Of a DNA stretch of 64,000 nt, positions 1 to 9,258 are shown one piece after another (positions within the stretch are counted from its first letter, which is position 1; the number at the start of each line of letters is the position of its first letter). The notes under the pieces were generated by a model. That model was given only the letters and a program-made list of their open reading frames with translations. It was not told where the DNA came from and made no database searches. Source of the stretch: Bacteroidales bacterium UBA5429 (lineage in GTDB: Bacteria > Bacteroidota > Bacteroidia > Bacteroidales > WCHB1-69); NCBI GenBank assembly GCA_002427605.1, contig DIRT01000020.1, positions 26,674-90,673 on the forward strand. The letters run 5' to 3'. The translations under genes were made by a program, and so were the position numbers.

Positions 1-28
1 AATTGGATAATTTGAGTGGAACAAAAGG

Positions 29-409
29 TTACTGCCTTATCATCAGTATCGTTTTTTCAACAGTCTCGTTGGGAAGTAGCTTGATCTGACTCGCTCCAAC
101 ATACGTTCTGACAGCATCTCCCTCGGTGAGTGCAAATTCAGCTTTGACATCTAAAAGGGCTTCGTACTGAAACTCATGAGAAAAAACTCCATCATCATCA
201 GTTACTCCGGAAGCCTGAGCAAAAGGAGCATAATTAGGTTTGCCAATAGTAACAGTAGCTCCAACAACAACATCTCCTGTGTCAATTCCCGTTTCTGAGT
301 ATACACAAATGATTTTAACAGGAAATACCTCTTCCTTTTCACAACTTGAAAACAGAAGGACGACAATAGCAGCTATTACTACAGGTATAAATAAAAAAAC
401 TTTTTTCAT
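29..409 (-). CDS. Small putative lipoprotein of unknown function
   Basis: About 126 residues from the ATG at 409; an upstream in-frame start would put 12 charged residues before the signal peptide and cross the promoter, so it was rejected. The N-terminus is MKK, a hydrophobic stretch, then LLFSSCEKEE, a lipobox with Cys at about residue 23, so a lipid-anchored envelope protein is likely. The rest (TGDVVVGATVTIGKPNYAP, then DDDGVFSHEF) resembles a small beta-sandwich with a repeated GAT-type pattern, as in carboxypeptidase-regulatory-like domains, but this is only an impression. It diverges from dprA. A TATCTTTG element on its strand at 443-450 is the likely promoter. No function assigned. 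Confidence 0.7.
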   Translation of the reverse strand: MKKVFLFIPVVIAAIVVLLFSSCEKEEVFPVKIICVYSETGIDTGDVVVGATVTIGKPNYAPFAQASGVTDDDGVFSHEFQYEALLDVKAEFALTEGDAVRTYVGASQIKLLPNETVEKTILMIRQ

Positions 410-442
410 GGTGTGTATTTTAAAATTGGAACATTCAATCCG

Positions 443-515
443 CAAAGATATAAAAATTATTTATATAACAACCAATCTCTTTTTTTTATTCCTTCATTTT
501 CTTTTTGTACATTTG
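443..515. promoter_or_regulatory. Divergent promoters for the lipoprotein and dprA
   Basis: TATCTTTG on the minus strand (443-450) faces the lipoprotein gene. TACATTTG on the plus strand (508-515) faces dprA, 20 bp before its ATG. Both match the Bacteroidota -7 consensus TAnnTTTG. No clear -33 TTG is present at 19-20 bp for the dprA element. Confidence 0.6.
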
Positions 516-535
516 CAATACTAAAAAAAACTACC

Positions 536-1642
536 ATGACTGATGAATTATACTACAGACTTGCACTATTACTACACCCCAAAATTACCAATTTTAATGC
601 CAAACGACTCGTTCGATTGTTCGGAAGCGCCACTTTGGTTTTTGACTCAGAAAAGAAAAAAGAGTTTAGAAAAGAGTTGATCAAATGGAACTTAAATGCA
701 ATTTCTATTGATAAGGAGTTGGATTATCAAATTCAAACGGAGCGGGATCTGATGGATAAGGAGCAGATTCAGGCTCTTTTTTTCGATCAATCGGATTATC
801 CGACTCGCCTGCTGACCAGCGCCAATTATCCTGCTATATTTTTTTATAAAGGGGAAAACATTTTTAACAAACCTCATATTTTATCCATCATTGGAACCCG
901 CAATATCACAAATTATGGAATTGATGTTGTGAAAAAAATGATATCGGAAATGGCTCATGAGGGATTGGTGATTGTGAGTGGGTTAGCTTCCGGTGTGGAT
1001 ACTTTGGCGCATGAAGAGGCAATCCGCAACGGAGTGAAGACCGTGGCAGTGATGGGACATGGTTTTTCTTTGATTTATCCCTCTCAAAACTATAAATTGG
1101 CAAAAAATATGATCGATTCGGGGGGTGCGATTGCAACGGAATATGCTTATCATACGACACCAATTCCTCAAAATTTTCCCACACGGAATAGGATTATTGC
1201 TGGTTTATCTGATGCTTCTCTTGTTATTGAATCAAAAATAAAGGGGGGAAGCATGATTACTGCCTCCATGGTGCTGAATATCAAAAGAGATCTGTTTACG
1301 GTCCCCGGTTCTATATACAGCCCCAACCACGAGGGTTGCAATAATTTAATTGTAGAGGGGCTCGCACAGGGAGTGACCTCAGGAGGGGAACTCTTAGCTA
1401 AAATGGGCTGGACAGATCAACCGCTGAAGGAGGTCCAAACAAAATTGTTCCTTGAATTAAGCGAAGAGGAAGAGGAGGTATATCAGCTTCTGCTCGAGGT
1501 GGATCAAATGGGAATTGACGAAATTAACAGTAAACTAACTCAGTTTACTCCTTCCCGATTAGCCTCCATTCTGCTCCATATGGAGTTTGATGGTATCGTG
1601 GAGTGTAAGCCGGGTAAAATCTACCGATTGATCAGAAGATAA
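536..1642 (+). CDS. dprA: DNA-processing protein DprA
   Basis: 368 residues from the ATG at 536, chosen because the longer reading frame would start upstream of the promoter at 508-515. DprA loads RecA on incoming single-stranded DNA during transformation. The Rossmann-type core is clear: IIGTRNITNYG, then VSGLASGVDTLAHE, GHGFSLIYP, FPTRNRIIAGLS and VESKIKGGSMITA. The C-terminal 65 or so residues (EEEEEVYQLLLEVDQMGID onward) form the winged-helix domain often found in this family. It stands alone and converges with purB, whose stop lies 12 bp away. The first 110 residues match the usual helical N-terminal extension. Confidence 0.95.
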   Translation: MTDELYYRLALLLHPKITNFNAKRLVRLFGSATLVFDSEKKKEFRKELIKWNLNAISIDKELDYQIQTERDLMDKEQIQALFFDQSDYPTRLLTSANYPAIFFYKGENIFNKPHILSIIGTRNITNYGIDVVKKMISEMAHEGLVIVSGLASGVDTLAHEEAIRNGVKTVAVMGHGFSLIYPSQNYKLAKNMIDSGGAIATEYAYHTTPIPQNFPTRNRIIAGLSDASLVIESKIKGGSMITASMVLNIKRDLFTVPGSIYSPNHEGCNNLIVEGLAQGVTSGGELLAKMGWTDQPLKEVQTKLFLELSEEEEEVYQLLLEVDQMGIDEINSKLTQFTPSRLASILLHMEFDGIVECKPGKIYRLIRR

Positions 1643-1653
1643 TTGAACTTGTT

Positions 1654-3012
1654 CTACAATTTAGGCATAATGCCCAGATAGTTGTGCGGTGTTAATTTGT
1701 ACATTTCCGCTTTGACAGTATCACTGATATTTAGGCTATCTATAAACTGATGCAGTATCTCTTTGTTGATATTGCCTTTTCCCCGGGTTAAGGCTTTGAG
1801 TGCTTCATAAGGTTCAGGATAGCCTTCTCTTCTGAGAATGGTCTGGATTGCTTCAGCTAAAACAGCCCAGTTATTGTCCAGGTCTCTCGAAATCGCTTCT
1901 TCATTCAAGAGTAGCTTATTGATACCGCGGATTAATGACTTAATGGCAATCAAAGAATGTCCCATAGGAACTCCCAGATTACGAGTTACAGTGCTGTCAG
2001 TTAAATCGCGCTGCAGTCTGGATATGGGCAATTTAGCGGACAATCCCTCCAACAGCGCATTGGCAATCGCAATGTTCCCCTCTGAGTTCTCAAAGTCAAT
2101 CGGATTAACCTTATGTGGCATCGCTGATGAGCCCACTTCGCCGGCTTTAACTTGCTGCTTGAAATACTCCATGGAAATATAAGTCCACATGTCACGATCT
2201 AAATCCAGCAGGATATTATTAATTCTTTTTATGCCATCAAAATAGGCAGCCATATTGTCGTAATGCTCAATTTGAGTTGTGGTTTGTAGTCTGAATAAAC
2301 CTAGTCTTTCAGATAAAAAACGATTCCCAAAAATTACCCAATCCACTTCCGGATAGGCAACATGGTGTGCATTGAAATTACCGGTAGCACCTCCAAATTT
2401 ACCGCAAAAGGGAATCTCTGTCAATAAATTCCACTGGGTGATCAATCTTTCATAAAAGACATACCACTCTTTTCCCATACTGGTGGGAGAAGCGGGTTGT
2501 CCGTGGGTATGTGCTAATAATGGAACATCAATCCACTCTTTTGATTTTTTAAAAATCAGATGTGTCAGATCGGCAAAGAATGGGGTGTAGATCTGATCGT
2601 GAAACTGTTTGAGTAAATAGGGAGTGGCAGTGTTGTTAATATCCTGTGAGGTTAATCCAAAGTGGATCATCTCTTTGTATTGGGCAAGACCCAAACGATC
2701 AAAAGCCTCTTTGATGAAATACTCAACCGCTTTAACATCATGATTGGTTGTTTTTTCTATCTCTTTCACTCTGAGTGCATCCTCTTCTGAAAAATTGAGA
2801 TAGATCTCGTCCAGTTTTGGGAATAACTGTTTGTCAACCGACTCCAATTGAGGGAGAGGAATTTCACAAAGTGCTTTGAAATACTCAATCTCCACCATCA
2901 CCCTGGCACGAATCAGGGCATATTCTGAAAAAAATTGAGTCAAAGATTCTACCTGTTTAAAATATCTGCCATCGATAGGGGAAATAGCAGTTAACGGATT
3001 AAGATTCATCAT
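1654..3012 (-). CDS. purB: Adenylosuccinate lyase
   Basis: 452 residues (or 451 from the second ATG at 3009). It catalyses two fumarate-releasing steps of purine synthesis, SAICAR to AICAR and adenylosuccinate to AMP, in the cytoplasm. The family signature GSSAMPHKVNP is at 294-304, with TTNHDVKAVE at 88-97, TSQDINNT at 121-128 and HTHGQPASP at 168-176 as the other active-site segments. Length is normal for the E. coli-like PurB group. It is last in an operon with the SAM hydroxide adenosyltransferase (one base between the two), lptG/F and the S9 peptidase. Confidence 0.97.
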   Translation of the reverse strand: MMNLNPLTAISPIDGRYFKQVESLTQFFSEYALIRARVMVEIEYFKALCEIPLPQLESVDKQLFPKLDEIYLNFSEEDALRVKEIEKTTNHDVKAVEYFIKEAFDRLGLAQYKEMIHFGLTSQDINNTATPYLLKQFHDQIYTPFFADLTHLIFKKSKEWIDVPLLAHTHGQPASPTSMGKEWYVFYERLITQWNLLTEIPFCGKFGGATGNFNAHHVAYPEVDWVIFGNRFLSERLGLFRLQTTTQIEHYDNMAAYFDGIKRINNILLDLDRDMWTYISMEYFKQQVKAGEVGSSAMPHKVNPIDFENSEGNIAIANALLEGLSAKLPISRLQRDLTDSTVTRNLGVPMGHSLIAIKSLIRGINKLLLNEEAISRDLDNNWAVLAEAIQTILRREGYPEPYEALKALTRGKGNINKEILHQFIDSLNISDTVKAEMYKLTPHNYLGIMPKL

Positions 3013-3013
3013 A

Positions 3014-3787
3014 TTATGTAAATTGAATTTCTATTGTATCATTAATTTTTAAGTCTCCCAACATAGCAATAGCTCCTTTATAAAAAGTGATTTCAATGTA
3101 GCCTAATTTATTGGGAAATAGGTAAATTTCTTTCTCATTAGCATTATAATAAGAGTGCATTTTTGTTACATCCAGTTTTTTTGAGTCAGAAAAGGTAACG
3201 GTAAACTCTTTACCTTGCACTGCTTCCAGAAATACCTCATTGGGGATATTGGTCACGGCATTAAAAAAAGAGTCAATATATATGATCTTGCCCAGGATTG
3301 ATTTTTCCTTTTTGATATAATAAAACTGATCATCAAGAATTTGATTCAGTTTGGAAATAGGAACTGTACAATTCTCTAATTTATTTTCAAACAAAGCTTG
3401 AATCATCAGCGCCATTTTTTGGAACCAATTCACCTCTTCACTACCATTGAATTGGTAGATGGCATCTGCTTCTTCATCTCCAATAATGGTTTGAAAAACA
3501 CCGGTATCTTCACCTAAAAACCAATGATTTTTGTAGGATAACAGGATAGGATTGGAATTATTTGATGACTTTCCTCCCACGTTAATAATGTGCACCGTAT
3601 TTTCAGGGAAATGAGAAAAACTGGCTTTGGCAATAAAAGCGGCTTGTCCGATATTGTACTTTTCAATAGCGTGACTAATATCAAATATTTGAACATCAGG
3701 AATATGTGATATCAAGACACCCTTTAAGATGGAGACATAGGGGTCTCTGAGTTTCCAGTCGCTGATTAAAGTTACATTTTTCATCAT
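3014..3787 (-). CDS. SAM hydroxide adenosyltransferase family (DUF62)
   Basis: 257 residues. The N-terminus MKNVTLISDWKLRDPYVSILKG matches the DUF62 opening (usually TDFGxxDxYV), here with DWK in place of DFG. Other family segments are VQIFDISHAIEKYNIGQAAF, then HFPENTVHIINVGG and NHWFLGEDTGVF. Known members hydrolyse S-adenosylmethionine to adenosine and methionine, or are halogenases in actinomycetes; hydrolase is the likelier role here. Its start overlaps the lptG/F stop by one base (TAATG), so the two are translationally coupled; an ATG three bases downstream is an alternative. Confidence 0.85.
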   Translation of the reverse strand: MMKNVTLISDWKLRDPYVSILKGVLISHIPDVQIFDISHAIEKYNIGQAAFIAKASFSHFPENTVHIINVGGKSSNNSNPILLSYKNHWFLGEDTGVFQTIIGDEEADAIYQFNGSEEVNWFQKMALMIQALFENKLENCTVPISKLNQILDDQFYYIKKEKSILGKIIYIDSFFNAVTNIPNEVFLEAVQGKEFTVTFSDSKKLDVTKMHSYYNANEKEIYLFPNKLGYIEITFYKGAIAMLGDLKINDTIEIQFT

Positions 3788-4905
3788 TATTTAGTGGAAT
3801 ATTTTAATAAAATAGCACAAACAACCAGGTAAATCAGATTCGGGATCCAAGGTCCCAATCCGGGAGGTATTACACCGGAGAGAGAAAATACATTGGAAAC
3901 CTGCTGCAAAAATACAAATATAAATGCTAACCCAATTCCTAAAAACAGATGCACTCCCACCCCCCTTCTTGTTTTTTGTGAAGCAACACAAAAAGCTAAA
4001 ATAGTCATGATAAAGGTTCCCAATGAGTTAGCTAATCTGGTTTGTTTCTCGATAATATAATGTTTTGCCATCCCGGTCCCTTTGATCTTTTCTCCACGAA
4101 TAAAACGGGTTAATTCTCTGTAGGACATGGTTCCCGCTACTTTTGCATTCTGTTCCAAGTCGGTCGGAACAATGTTAAAGGTTGTATCCAGAGTTCTTCC
4201 TGTGGATACTGTTTCCACTCCTGCATGAATGGTGCGTCGTGTATAATTGTATAAAGTCCAATTCTTTTGATCCTCATTATACCGGATAGTATTGGCTTTC
4301 AATTTCATTTTGATAAACTGTGATCCTAATACTTCGTAGGTGAAGTGGTATCCCTCCATCTGCTGATGATCCCAACGTTCTACAAAGATATAGCTGTTGG
4401 CAGAGTTTCGGACATGAATGGTAGTTTTTGGGATCACTTGCCTCTTCATGGTATTCTCCTTAAACCGATTCATCTTTTCGTTGGTAATCGGCACCAACTC
4501 ATTGGACATAAATACAGCCAATATAGAAATAATCAATGCACCAACCAGGAAGGGGATTAAAAAACGATAGTAATTAACGCCCCCTCCTAAAATAGCAATA
4601 ATCTCATTCTGATTACTCATTTTTGAGGTAAACCAGATCACACTAATAAACACAAAAAGGGGAATAAACAGGTTGATGAAATAGGGAATAAAGTTCAGAT
4701 AATATTTTAACAAAATATCCTTCATCGGGATATTGTTATCCAAAAAACGATGCACATTTTCCGAAAAGTCAAAAATAACGATAATCGCCATCAATAGGGA
4801 GATGGCAAAGACAAAAGAGCTGAGAAACTTTTTGAGCACGTAAGTGTCAATCAGCTTCCATCTGAAGTTTTTGATCAGAGAAAAAATGTGCTTCAACCAC
4901 TTCAT
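3787..4905 (-). CDS. LptF/LptG family LPS export permease
   Basis: 372 residues, YjgP/YjgQ family. These proteins form the inner-membrane part of the LptB2FG transporter that lifts lipopolysaccharide onto the periplasmic bridge. Visible are N-terminal membrane segments around residues 28-50 (SSFVFAISLLMAIIVIF), 70-90 and 110-132, a central periplasmic domain (about 150-270), and three C-terminal segments ending LVVCAILLKYSTK. The order of segments around a soluble domain is typical. Bacteroidota often carry one long and one short member, and I cannot tell F from G. It follows the S9 peptidase by 3 bp. Confidence 0.9.
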   Translation of the reverse strand: MKWLKHIFSLIKNFRWKLIDTYVLKKFLSSFVFAISLLMAIIVIFDFSENVHRFLDNNIPMKDILLKYYLNFIPYFINLFIPLFVFISVIWFTSKMSNQNEIIAILGGGVNYYRFLIPFLVGALIISILAVFMSNELVPITNEKMNRFKENTMKRQVIPKTTIHVRNSANSYIFVERWDHQQMEGYHFTYEVLGSQFIKMKLKANTIRYNEDQKNWTLYNYTRRTIHAGVETVSTGRTLDTTFNIVPTDLEQNAKVAGTMSYRELTRFIRGEKIKGTGMAKHYIIEKQTRLANSLGTFIMTILAFCVASQKTRRGVGVHLFLGIGLAFIFVFLQQVSNVFSLSGVIPPGLGPWIPNLIYLVVCAILLKYSTK

Positions 4906-4908
4906 TTG

Positions 4909-6996
4909 TTATTTTTCCTCTTTAAGCCAACGGTCTAACCAACCCAAAAATTCACGTTGCCAAAGCATTGCATTTTGTGGTTTGGAAACAAAGTGATCCT
5001 CATCAGGGAAATATAAAAATCGGCTGGGAATCCCTTTGATTTGGGCTGCATTGAAAGCTTGCATTCCCTCGGTATATGGAATTCTGAAATCATTGCCTCC
5101 ATGAATTACCAAAATGGGGGTGTCCCAATTACCTACAAATCGATGAGGTGAGAAACTGTAACTCTTATAGTTTTCCCAGTAAGGACCTTCAATATCATGA
5201 TTGGCAAAGAAAAGTTCCTCAGTTGTGCCATACCAACTTTCAAAGTTAAACATACCGCAGTGGGCAATGAAGGTTTTGAATCTCTTTTGATGATTTCCCG
5301 CTAACCAATACACAGAAAATCCTCCGTAACTGGCTCCTACAGCACCTAAACGAGTTTCATCTACATAAGGTTCTTTAGCCACATCATCAATAGCGGAGAG
5401 ATAATCTTTCATATTTTGTCCGCCGTAATCCTTGCTGATCTGGTCATTCCACTCACTGCCAAATCCGGGTAATCCTCTACGATTGGGTGCTACAACAACA
5501 TATCCGCGAGATGCCAGCATCTGGAAATTCCAGCGGTAAGAGAAGAACTGACTTACGGAAGATTGGGGTCCGCCCTGGCAATAAAGCAATGTAGGATATT
5601 TTTGAGCAGGATCAAAATTGGGGGGAAGGATAACCCATACCAACATATCCTTTCCATCGGTAGTTTTTACCCATCTCTTTTCAGTTTTGGATAAAGTGAT
5701 TTTTGAAAGCACTTCGGTGTTGATAAAGCTCAACTGTTTTTCTTCACGGGTTTGAGGATTAATAGTGAAAAGTTCTGCCGGAAGCGCATGGGTTGTTTTA
5801 GTTCCAATCAACATCTGATCAGCAACTAGAATATTGATATAATCATGATCTCCCTCAGTAATTTGGGTAATCTCCTCAGATTCAACATTCAGACTGTATA
5901 TTTGATAAGTAGCCTCTTTACAACTGGTAAAGTAAACAGTTTTTCCATCTTTGCTCCACGCGAAATTTTCTGCATCCTGATCGAAATTGGTACTGAAATC
6001 TTTGGAGGTGTTACTGTTGAAATCATGAATAAACAAGCGATGTTTTTCAGACTCAAAACCATCGGTTTTCATGCTCCACCAAACCAGTTTTGAACCATCG
6101 GGAGAGAACACGGGATTCATGTCATATCCTTTATTCTCTGCTGTCAGGTTGATCGTAGTTTTTTGCTCTAAATCATAAATAAAGATATCGCTATTGGTAC
6201 TTACGGCAAAATCTTTACCGCTTGATTCTTTGGTGCAGTAAGCTATTTTTTTGCTATCAGGACTCCAGGCAATCTGTTCAAAACCGCCATGTGAAGGGAT
6301 AGGAGAGTGGAACTTCTTGCCTTCCAACAACTCAACAGGATTTTCCATCTTAGGATAAGAAGCAATAAAGAGGTGGGAATAGGTTCCATCTGCCCATTGG
6401 TTCCAGTGACGATACATCAGGTCGTCATAGATTTTAGCATTAGCCAAAGGAAGATCCGGATAGCGCTGTTCGATAGTCGGATCCAGTTGCACATTCATAG
6501 CGTACACAATCTGTGACATATCGGGTGCATAGGCGAATCCGGTGATATCTGAAGGAGCGTTGGAGATTACTTTAGGTTGTTTCCCATCGGGATCCATCTC
6601 CCAAATTTGCATTTTCCCTTCGTGGGGAGCCAAATAGGCGATCTTTTTACCGTCGGGTCTCCAAATTGCGGCAGACTCGTTATTCTCAGTACGTGTAATT
6701 TGTGTGGGTTGACCATCGGGAAGTTCCAACACATATAAATCGTTATTACCTTTGTTTAGTTTGTAATCGTAATAGGTGATTCCAAAAAGAAGCGTTTTCC
6801 CATCGGGGGAGATTTGTGGGTTATTCATTCTCCCCAAATACCATAGAATCTCTTCATTCATCACGCCTCCCGAAAAATCAGGAACAGTACGACTCTCTTG
6901 GGTTATTAGTTCCGTTTTATCTCCGGATAGATTATGACAAGCACTCATAAGGATAGCTGCAAAAATTAAAAAGAAATTTACTGATCTCATATTCAT
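4909..6996 (-). CDS. S9 family prolyl oligopeptidase-like lipoprotein
   Basis: 695 residues. An N-terminal signal ends in LMSACHNL, a lipobox, so the enzyme is probably anchored in the periplasm. Residues 45-400 hold repeated beta-propeller blades with TolB-like SPDGK/RPDGKKIAYLA motifs. The C-terminal third is an alpha/beta hydrolase with nucleophile S556 in GASYGG, D636 (GGNDFRIP) and H668 (DEDHF), a full S9 triad of the DPP/acylaminoacyl-peptidase type. A TATTTTTG element at 7007-7014 is so close that the second ATG at 6990 may be the real start. It heads the operon to purB, whose products have no obvious shared pathway. Confidence 0.9.
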   Translation of the reverse strand: MNMRSVNFFLIFAAILMSACHNLSGDKTELITQESRTVPDFSGGVMNEEILWYLGRMNNPQISPDGKTLLFGITYYDYKLNKGNNDLYVLELPDGQPTQITRTENNESAAIWRPDGKKIAYLAPHEGKMQIWEMDPDGKQPKVISNAPSDITGFAYAPDMSQIVYAMNVQLDPTIEQRYPDLPLANAKIYDDLMYRHWNQWADGTYSHLFIASYPKMENPVELLEGKKFHSPIPSHGGFEQIAWSPDSKKIAYCTKESSGKDFAVSTNSDIFIYDLEQKTTINLTAENKGYDMNPVFSPDGSKLVWWSMKTDGFESEKHRLFIHDFNSNTSKDFSTNFDQDAENFAWSKDGKTVYFTSCKEATYQIYSLNVESEEITQITEGDHDYINILVADQMLIGTKTTHALPAELFTINPQTREEKQLSFINTEVLSKITLSKTEKRWVKTTDGKDMLVWVILPPNFDPAQKYPTLLYCQGGPQSSVSQFFSYRWNFQMLASRGYVVVAPNRRGLPGFGSEWNDQISKDYGGQNMKDYLSAIDDVAKEPYVDETRLGAVGASYGGFSVYWLAGNHQKRFKTFIAHCGMFNFESWYGTTEELFFANHDIEGPYWENYKSYSFSPHRFVGNWDTPILVIHGGNDFRIPYTEGMQAFNAAQIKGIPSRFLYFPDEDHFVSKPQNAMLWQREFLGWLDRWLKEEK

Positions 6997-7229
6997 TATT
7001 TTTTTGCAAAAATATGAAAAATCGGTGAGGATTTACACGATTGTACGGTACGATTGTGAACTATTTTAATGTAAAGGTCTCGTTTAACAGATAAAACTAT
7101 AATTCCTGTACACTTAAATAGAAGTAATGTATATTTGCACTGATAAATTAAATATTAACGGATTCTGAAAAAATGGGTTAACTCTAAAAAGCAATCGAGT
7201 TATCAATTAATAAATTTAATACAAAAGCT

Positions 7230-7526
7230 ATGGACACAACAATTAACATCACATGCCCACAGTCGGGGTGCCAGATTTCTATTCATATTTCTGTACCGGA
7301 AAATGCATCCGACACAAGACCAACCGTTGAAGTAGTTGACAATACCAGACCTGTTGATTCTGGCGTAAGACCTTCCGATCCTGTAGTAAGACCTGTAGAC
7401 TCCGGAGTCAGACCCACCCAAAGCTCAGGTAGAATTGATGCACCGGCAGGGAAAAACTCATACGACATTTCTGACGAAGATAAAAATGATACACCCTATA
7501 GAAATGTAAGACAACCCAGAAGGTAA
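7230..7526 (+). CDS. Small hypothetical protein with RPVDSGVRP repeats
   Basis: 98 residues, not recognised. The first 40 residues (ITCPQSGCQISIHISV) look like a short beta-rich unit with two Cys. Residues 36-66 hold a degenerate repeat around RPVDSGVRP/RPSDPVVRP; the tail is charged (DISDEDKNDTPYRN). No signal peptide or membrane segment. Support for this strand: a TATATTTG element at 7130-7137, an A-rich leader and an ATG with a purine-rich upstream AAAAGCT. Two frames on the other strand are open too, but lack a promoter and have unlikely composition. It ends 41 bp from the convergent AAA+ gene. Confidence 0.5.
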   Translation: MDTTINITCPQSGCQISIHISVPENASDTRPTVEVVDNTRPVDSGVRPSDPVVRPVDSGVRPTQSSGRIDAPAGKNSYDISDEDKNDTPYRNVRQPRR

Positions 7527-7566
7527 CTTCTTTTTATTTGATTACTTTATAGAATCTTCCTTTCCC

Positions 7567-9258
7567 CTACCTAAACCCAATCCTCTTTCCCTCTCCACCT
7601 TTGGTGATGTTTTCGCTTTCGCAGTATTCTTGTAGTTGTTTGAGGGTTGTTTTTTTGCCTGAGAGGATTTGATCTACGCTGTTTTTGCGGGCGATGTTCT
7701 CGATTTGTCCACCACTGAAGTCGTATGTTTCGGCGAGTATGAGAGCCGATTTTTTGCTCAATTCGGGAATCATGGATAACCAAATCGCTTGCTTAGCTTT
7801 GATATTGGGTTTCTCAAATTTTACTTTATATAAAAATCTGCGCTCAAAGGCTTTGTCGAGGTTTTGAGTCAGATTGGTAGTGGCAATCATGATCCCCTCC
7901 AAGGTTTCCATCTCTTGTAAGATGATGTTTTGGATGGAGTTTTCCATCTTATTGACCGCACTGGTGGCTCCCTCCTGACGAATACCCAAAATGGCGTCCG
8001 CTTCATTGAAAAGCAGGATGGGGGCGATGTCGGAATCCTCAACGGCAAGACGATAATTGTCAAATAATTCTTTGATATTTTTCTCACTTTCACCCACCCA
8101 CATACTTTTGATCTCCGAAACATTAACCGGAATGATATCTCTTCCTGTTTCGCGGGCTAATTGTAAAGCTGTTTCAGTCTTTCCCGTACCGGGAGCGCCG
8201 TAAAACAGACACGCAAACCCTTTCCGCATTCCTCTATCTGCCAAACGCTGTTGAATCTGTTTAAATTGTTCCTGTTTCAAAAGGTTGGTGAGCTGATTGA
8301 TTTGAACCCCCTCCTGCTGATTGTAGTACATTTTTTTGGACGAAATAGTAGTATGAGTCTTCATCAGCTTGATGATTCTTGATTTTTTCTTCTTTATTGT
8401 TAGCTCAGGAAAAAGCTCTTTTATAGCAAATTGAGTAAAACAATAGCTGCTACGGTCTGCAAATCCATCATTGTTTTCAAACTCAAGGAGTTTAAGATTA
8501 AATAGCTCATGATCTCCGTTTGATAAACGGGTTTTTATTGTTCTTGTGCGAAATAAATCGGAGAACATGCGGTCGATTTCAAAGGCTCCAAATGACTCAT
8601 CACCATCATTAATATGTAGATGGCTGAAATAGACCAATATCATCCGTGATTGCCAGTTGAGCGAATAACTGTTTACTTTCTGAACATATTCTAAATGAGT
8701 GTTTCTTTGTAAAAGTTCGTCGATCTCATCCTTCAACGCCGCACCACTAATGTCATCACTAAAGAATTCTTTAAAAAGATCTGATAAAGCGTAAAAGAAA
8801 TCGTGAATATTAAGATCCTTCAATACAGGTGGGGTATAATTTTTGTTCTTTGTTAAAGCTCCAATCACCTCAGGTACAACACGATAATAGGTCTCATCTT
8901 TTTTCTGAATAGCTCGAATGAGCTTTCTTTTTACTAATTCCTCAATATCATTTGAGTGGCGTAAAATGGTGATTCTTTTACAATTCAAATGATCAGCTAT
9001 GTCTTCATTACGAATATGCGGATCATGACATTGATCTACAAAAACGGAAAATAAAACCATCTGTATAGGAGTCAATTTAAGAATTTTGTTAGCATAATCG
9101 ATTGGTTTGGCAGCTTTCTTCAAAAGTTCTTTACTCAAATTGGAATTTTCTGATAGTTGCACAATCACTTCAATAGCGTGAAGTAGATTTTCGATTGGCT
9201 CATTCCAAATGGTATCCGCCTGATTTTCATTCATTTGTGGAATATTATTTGCATTCAT
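7567..9258 (-). CDS. AAA+ ATPase with N-terminal winged-helix region
   Basis: 563 residues. The C-terminal AAA+ module has Walker A GAPGTGKT at 354-361, Walker B ILLFNEAD at 414-421 (N in place of the usual Asp before Glu), sensor-1 ATTN at 459-462 and an arginine pair FERRF at 471-475, closest to the 26S-proteasome-subunit/FtsH-like classic clade. Residues 60-140 (LTPIQMVLFSVFVD, NEDIADHLNCKRITILRHSNDIEELV) look like a winged-helix domain, suggesting DNA or regulator contact. Such proteins occur singly in Bacteroidota as an 'ATP-binding protein'; substrate unknown. It is monocistronic, with repeat-filled DNA upstream. Confidence 0.8.
   Translation of the reverse strand: MNANNIPQMNENQADTIWNEPIENLLHAIEVIVQLSENSNLSKELLKKAAKPIDYANKILKLTPIQMVLFSVFVDQCHDPHIRNEDIADHLNCKRITILRHSNDIEELVKRKLIRAIQKKDETYYRVVPEVIGALTKNKNYTPPVLKDLNIHDFFYALSDLFKEFFSDDISGAALKDEIDELLQRNTHLEYVQKVNSYSLNWQSRMILVYFSHLHINDGDESFGAFEIDRMFSDLFRTRTIKTRLSNGDHELFNLKLLEFENNDGFADRSSYCFTQFAIKELFPELTIKKKKSRIIKLMKTHTTISSKKMYYNQQEGVQINQLTNLLKQEQFKQIQQRLADRGMRKGFACLFYGAPGTGKTETALQLARETGRDIIPVNVSEIKSMWVGESEKNIKELFDNYRLAVEDSDIAPILLFNEADAILGIRQEGATSAVNKMENSIQNIILQEMETLEGIMIATTNLTQNLDKAFERRFLYKVKFEKPNIKAKQAIWLSMIPELSKKSALILAETYDFSGGQIENIARKNSVDQILSGKKTTLKQLQEYCESENITKGGEGKRIGFR

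Noticed and set aside
7203..7468. Two frames opposite the RPVDSGVRP protein
   Set aside because: No TAnnTTTG in the right direction, and their content mirrors the repeat of the plus-strand gene.
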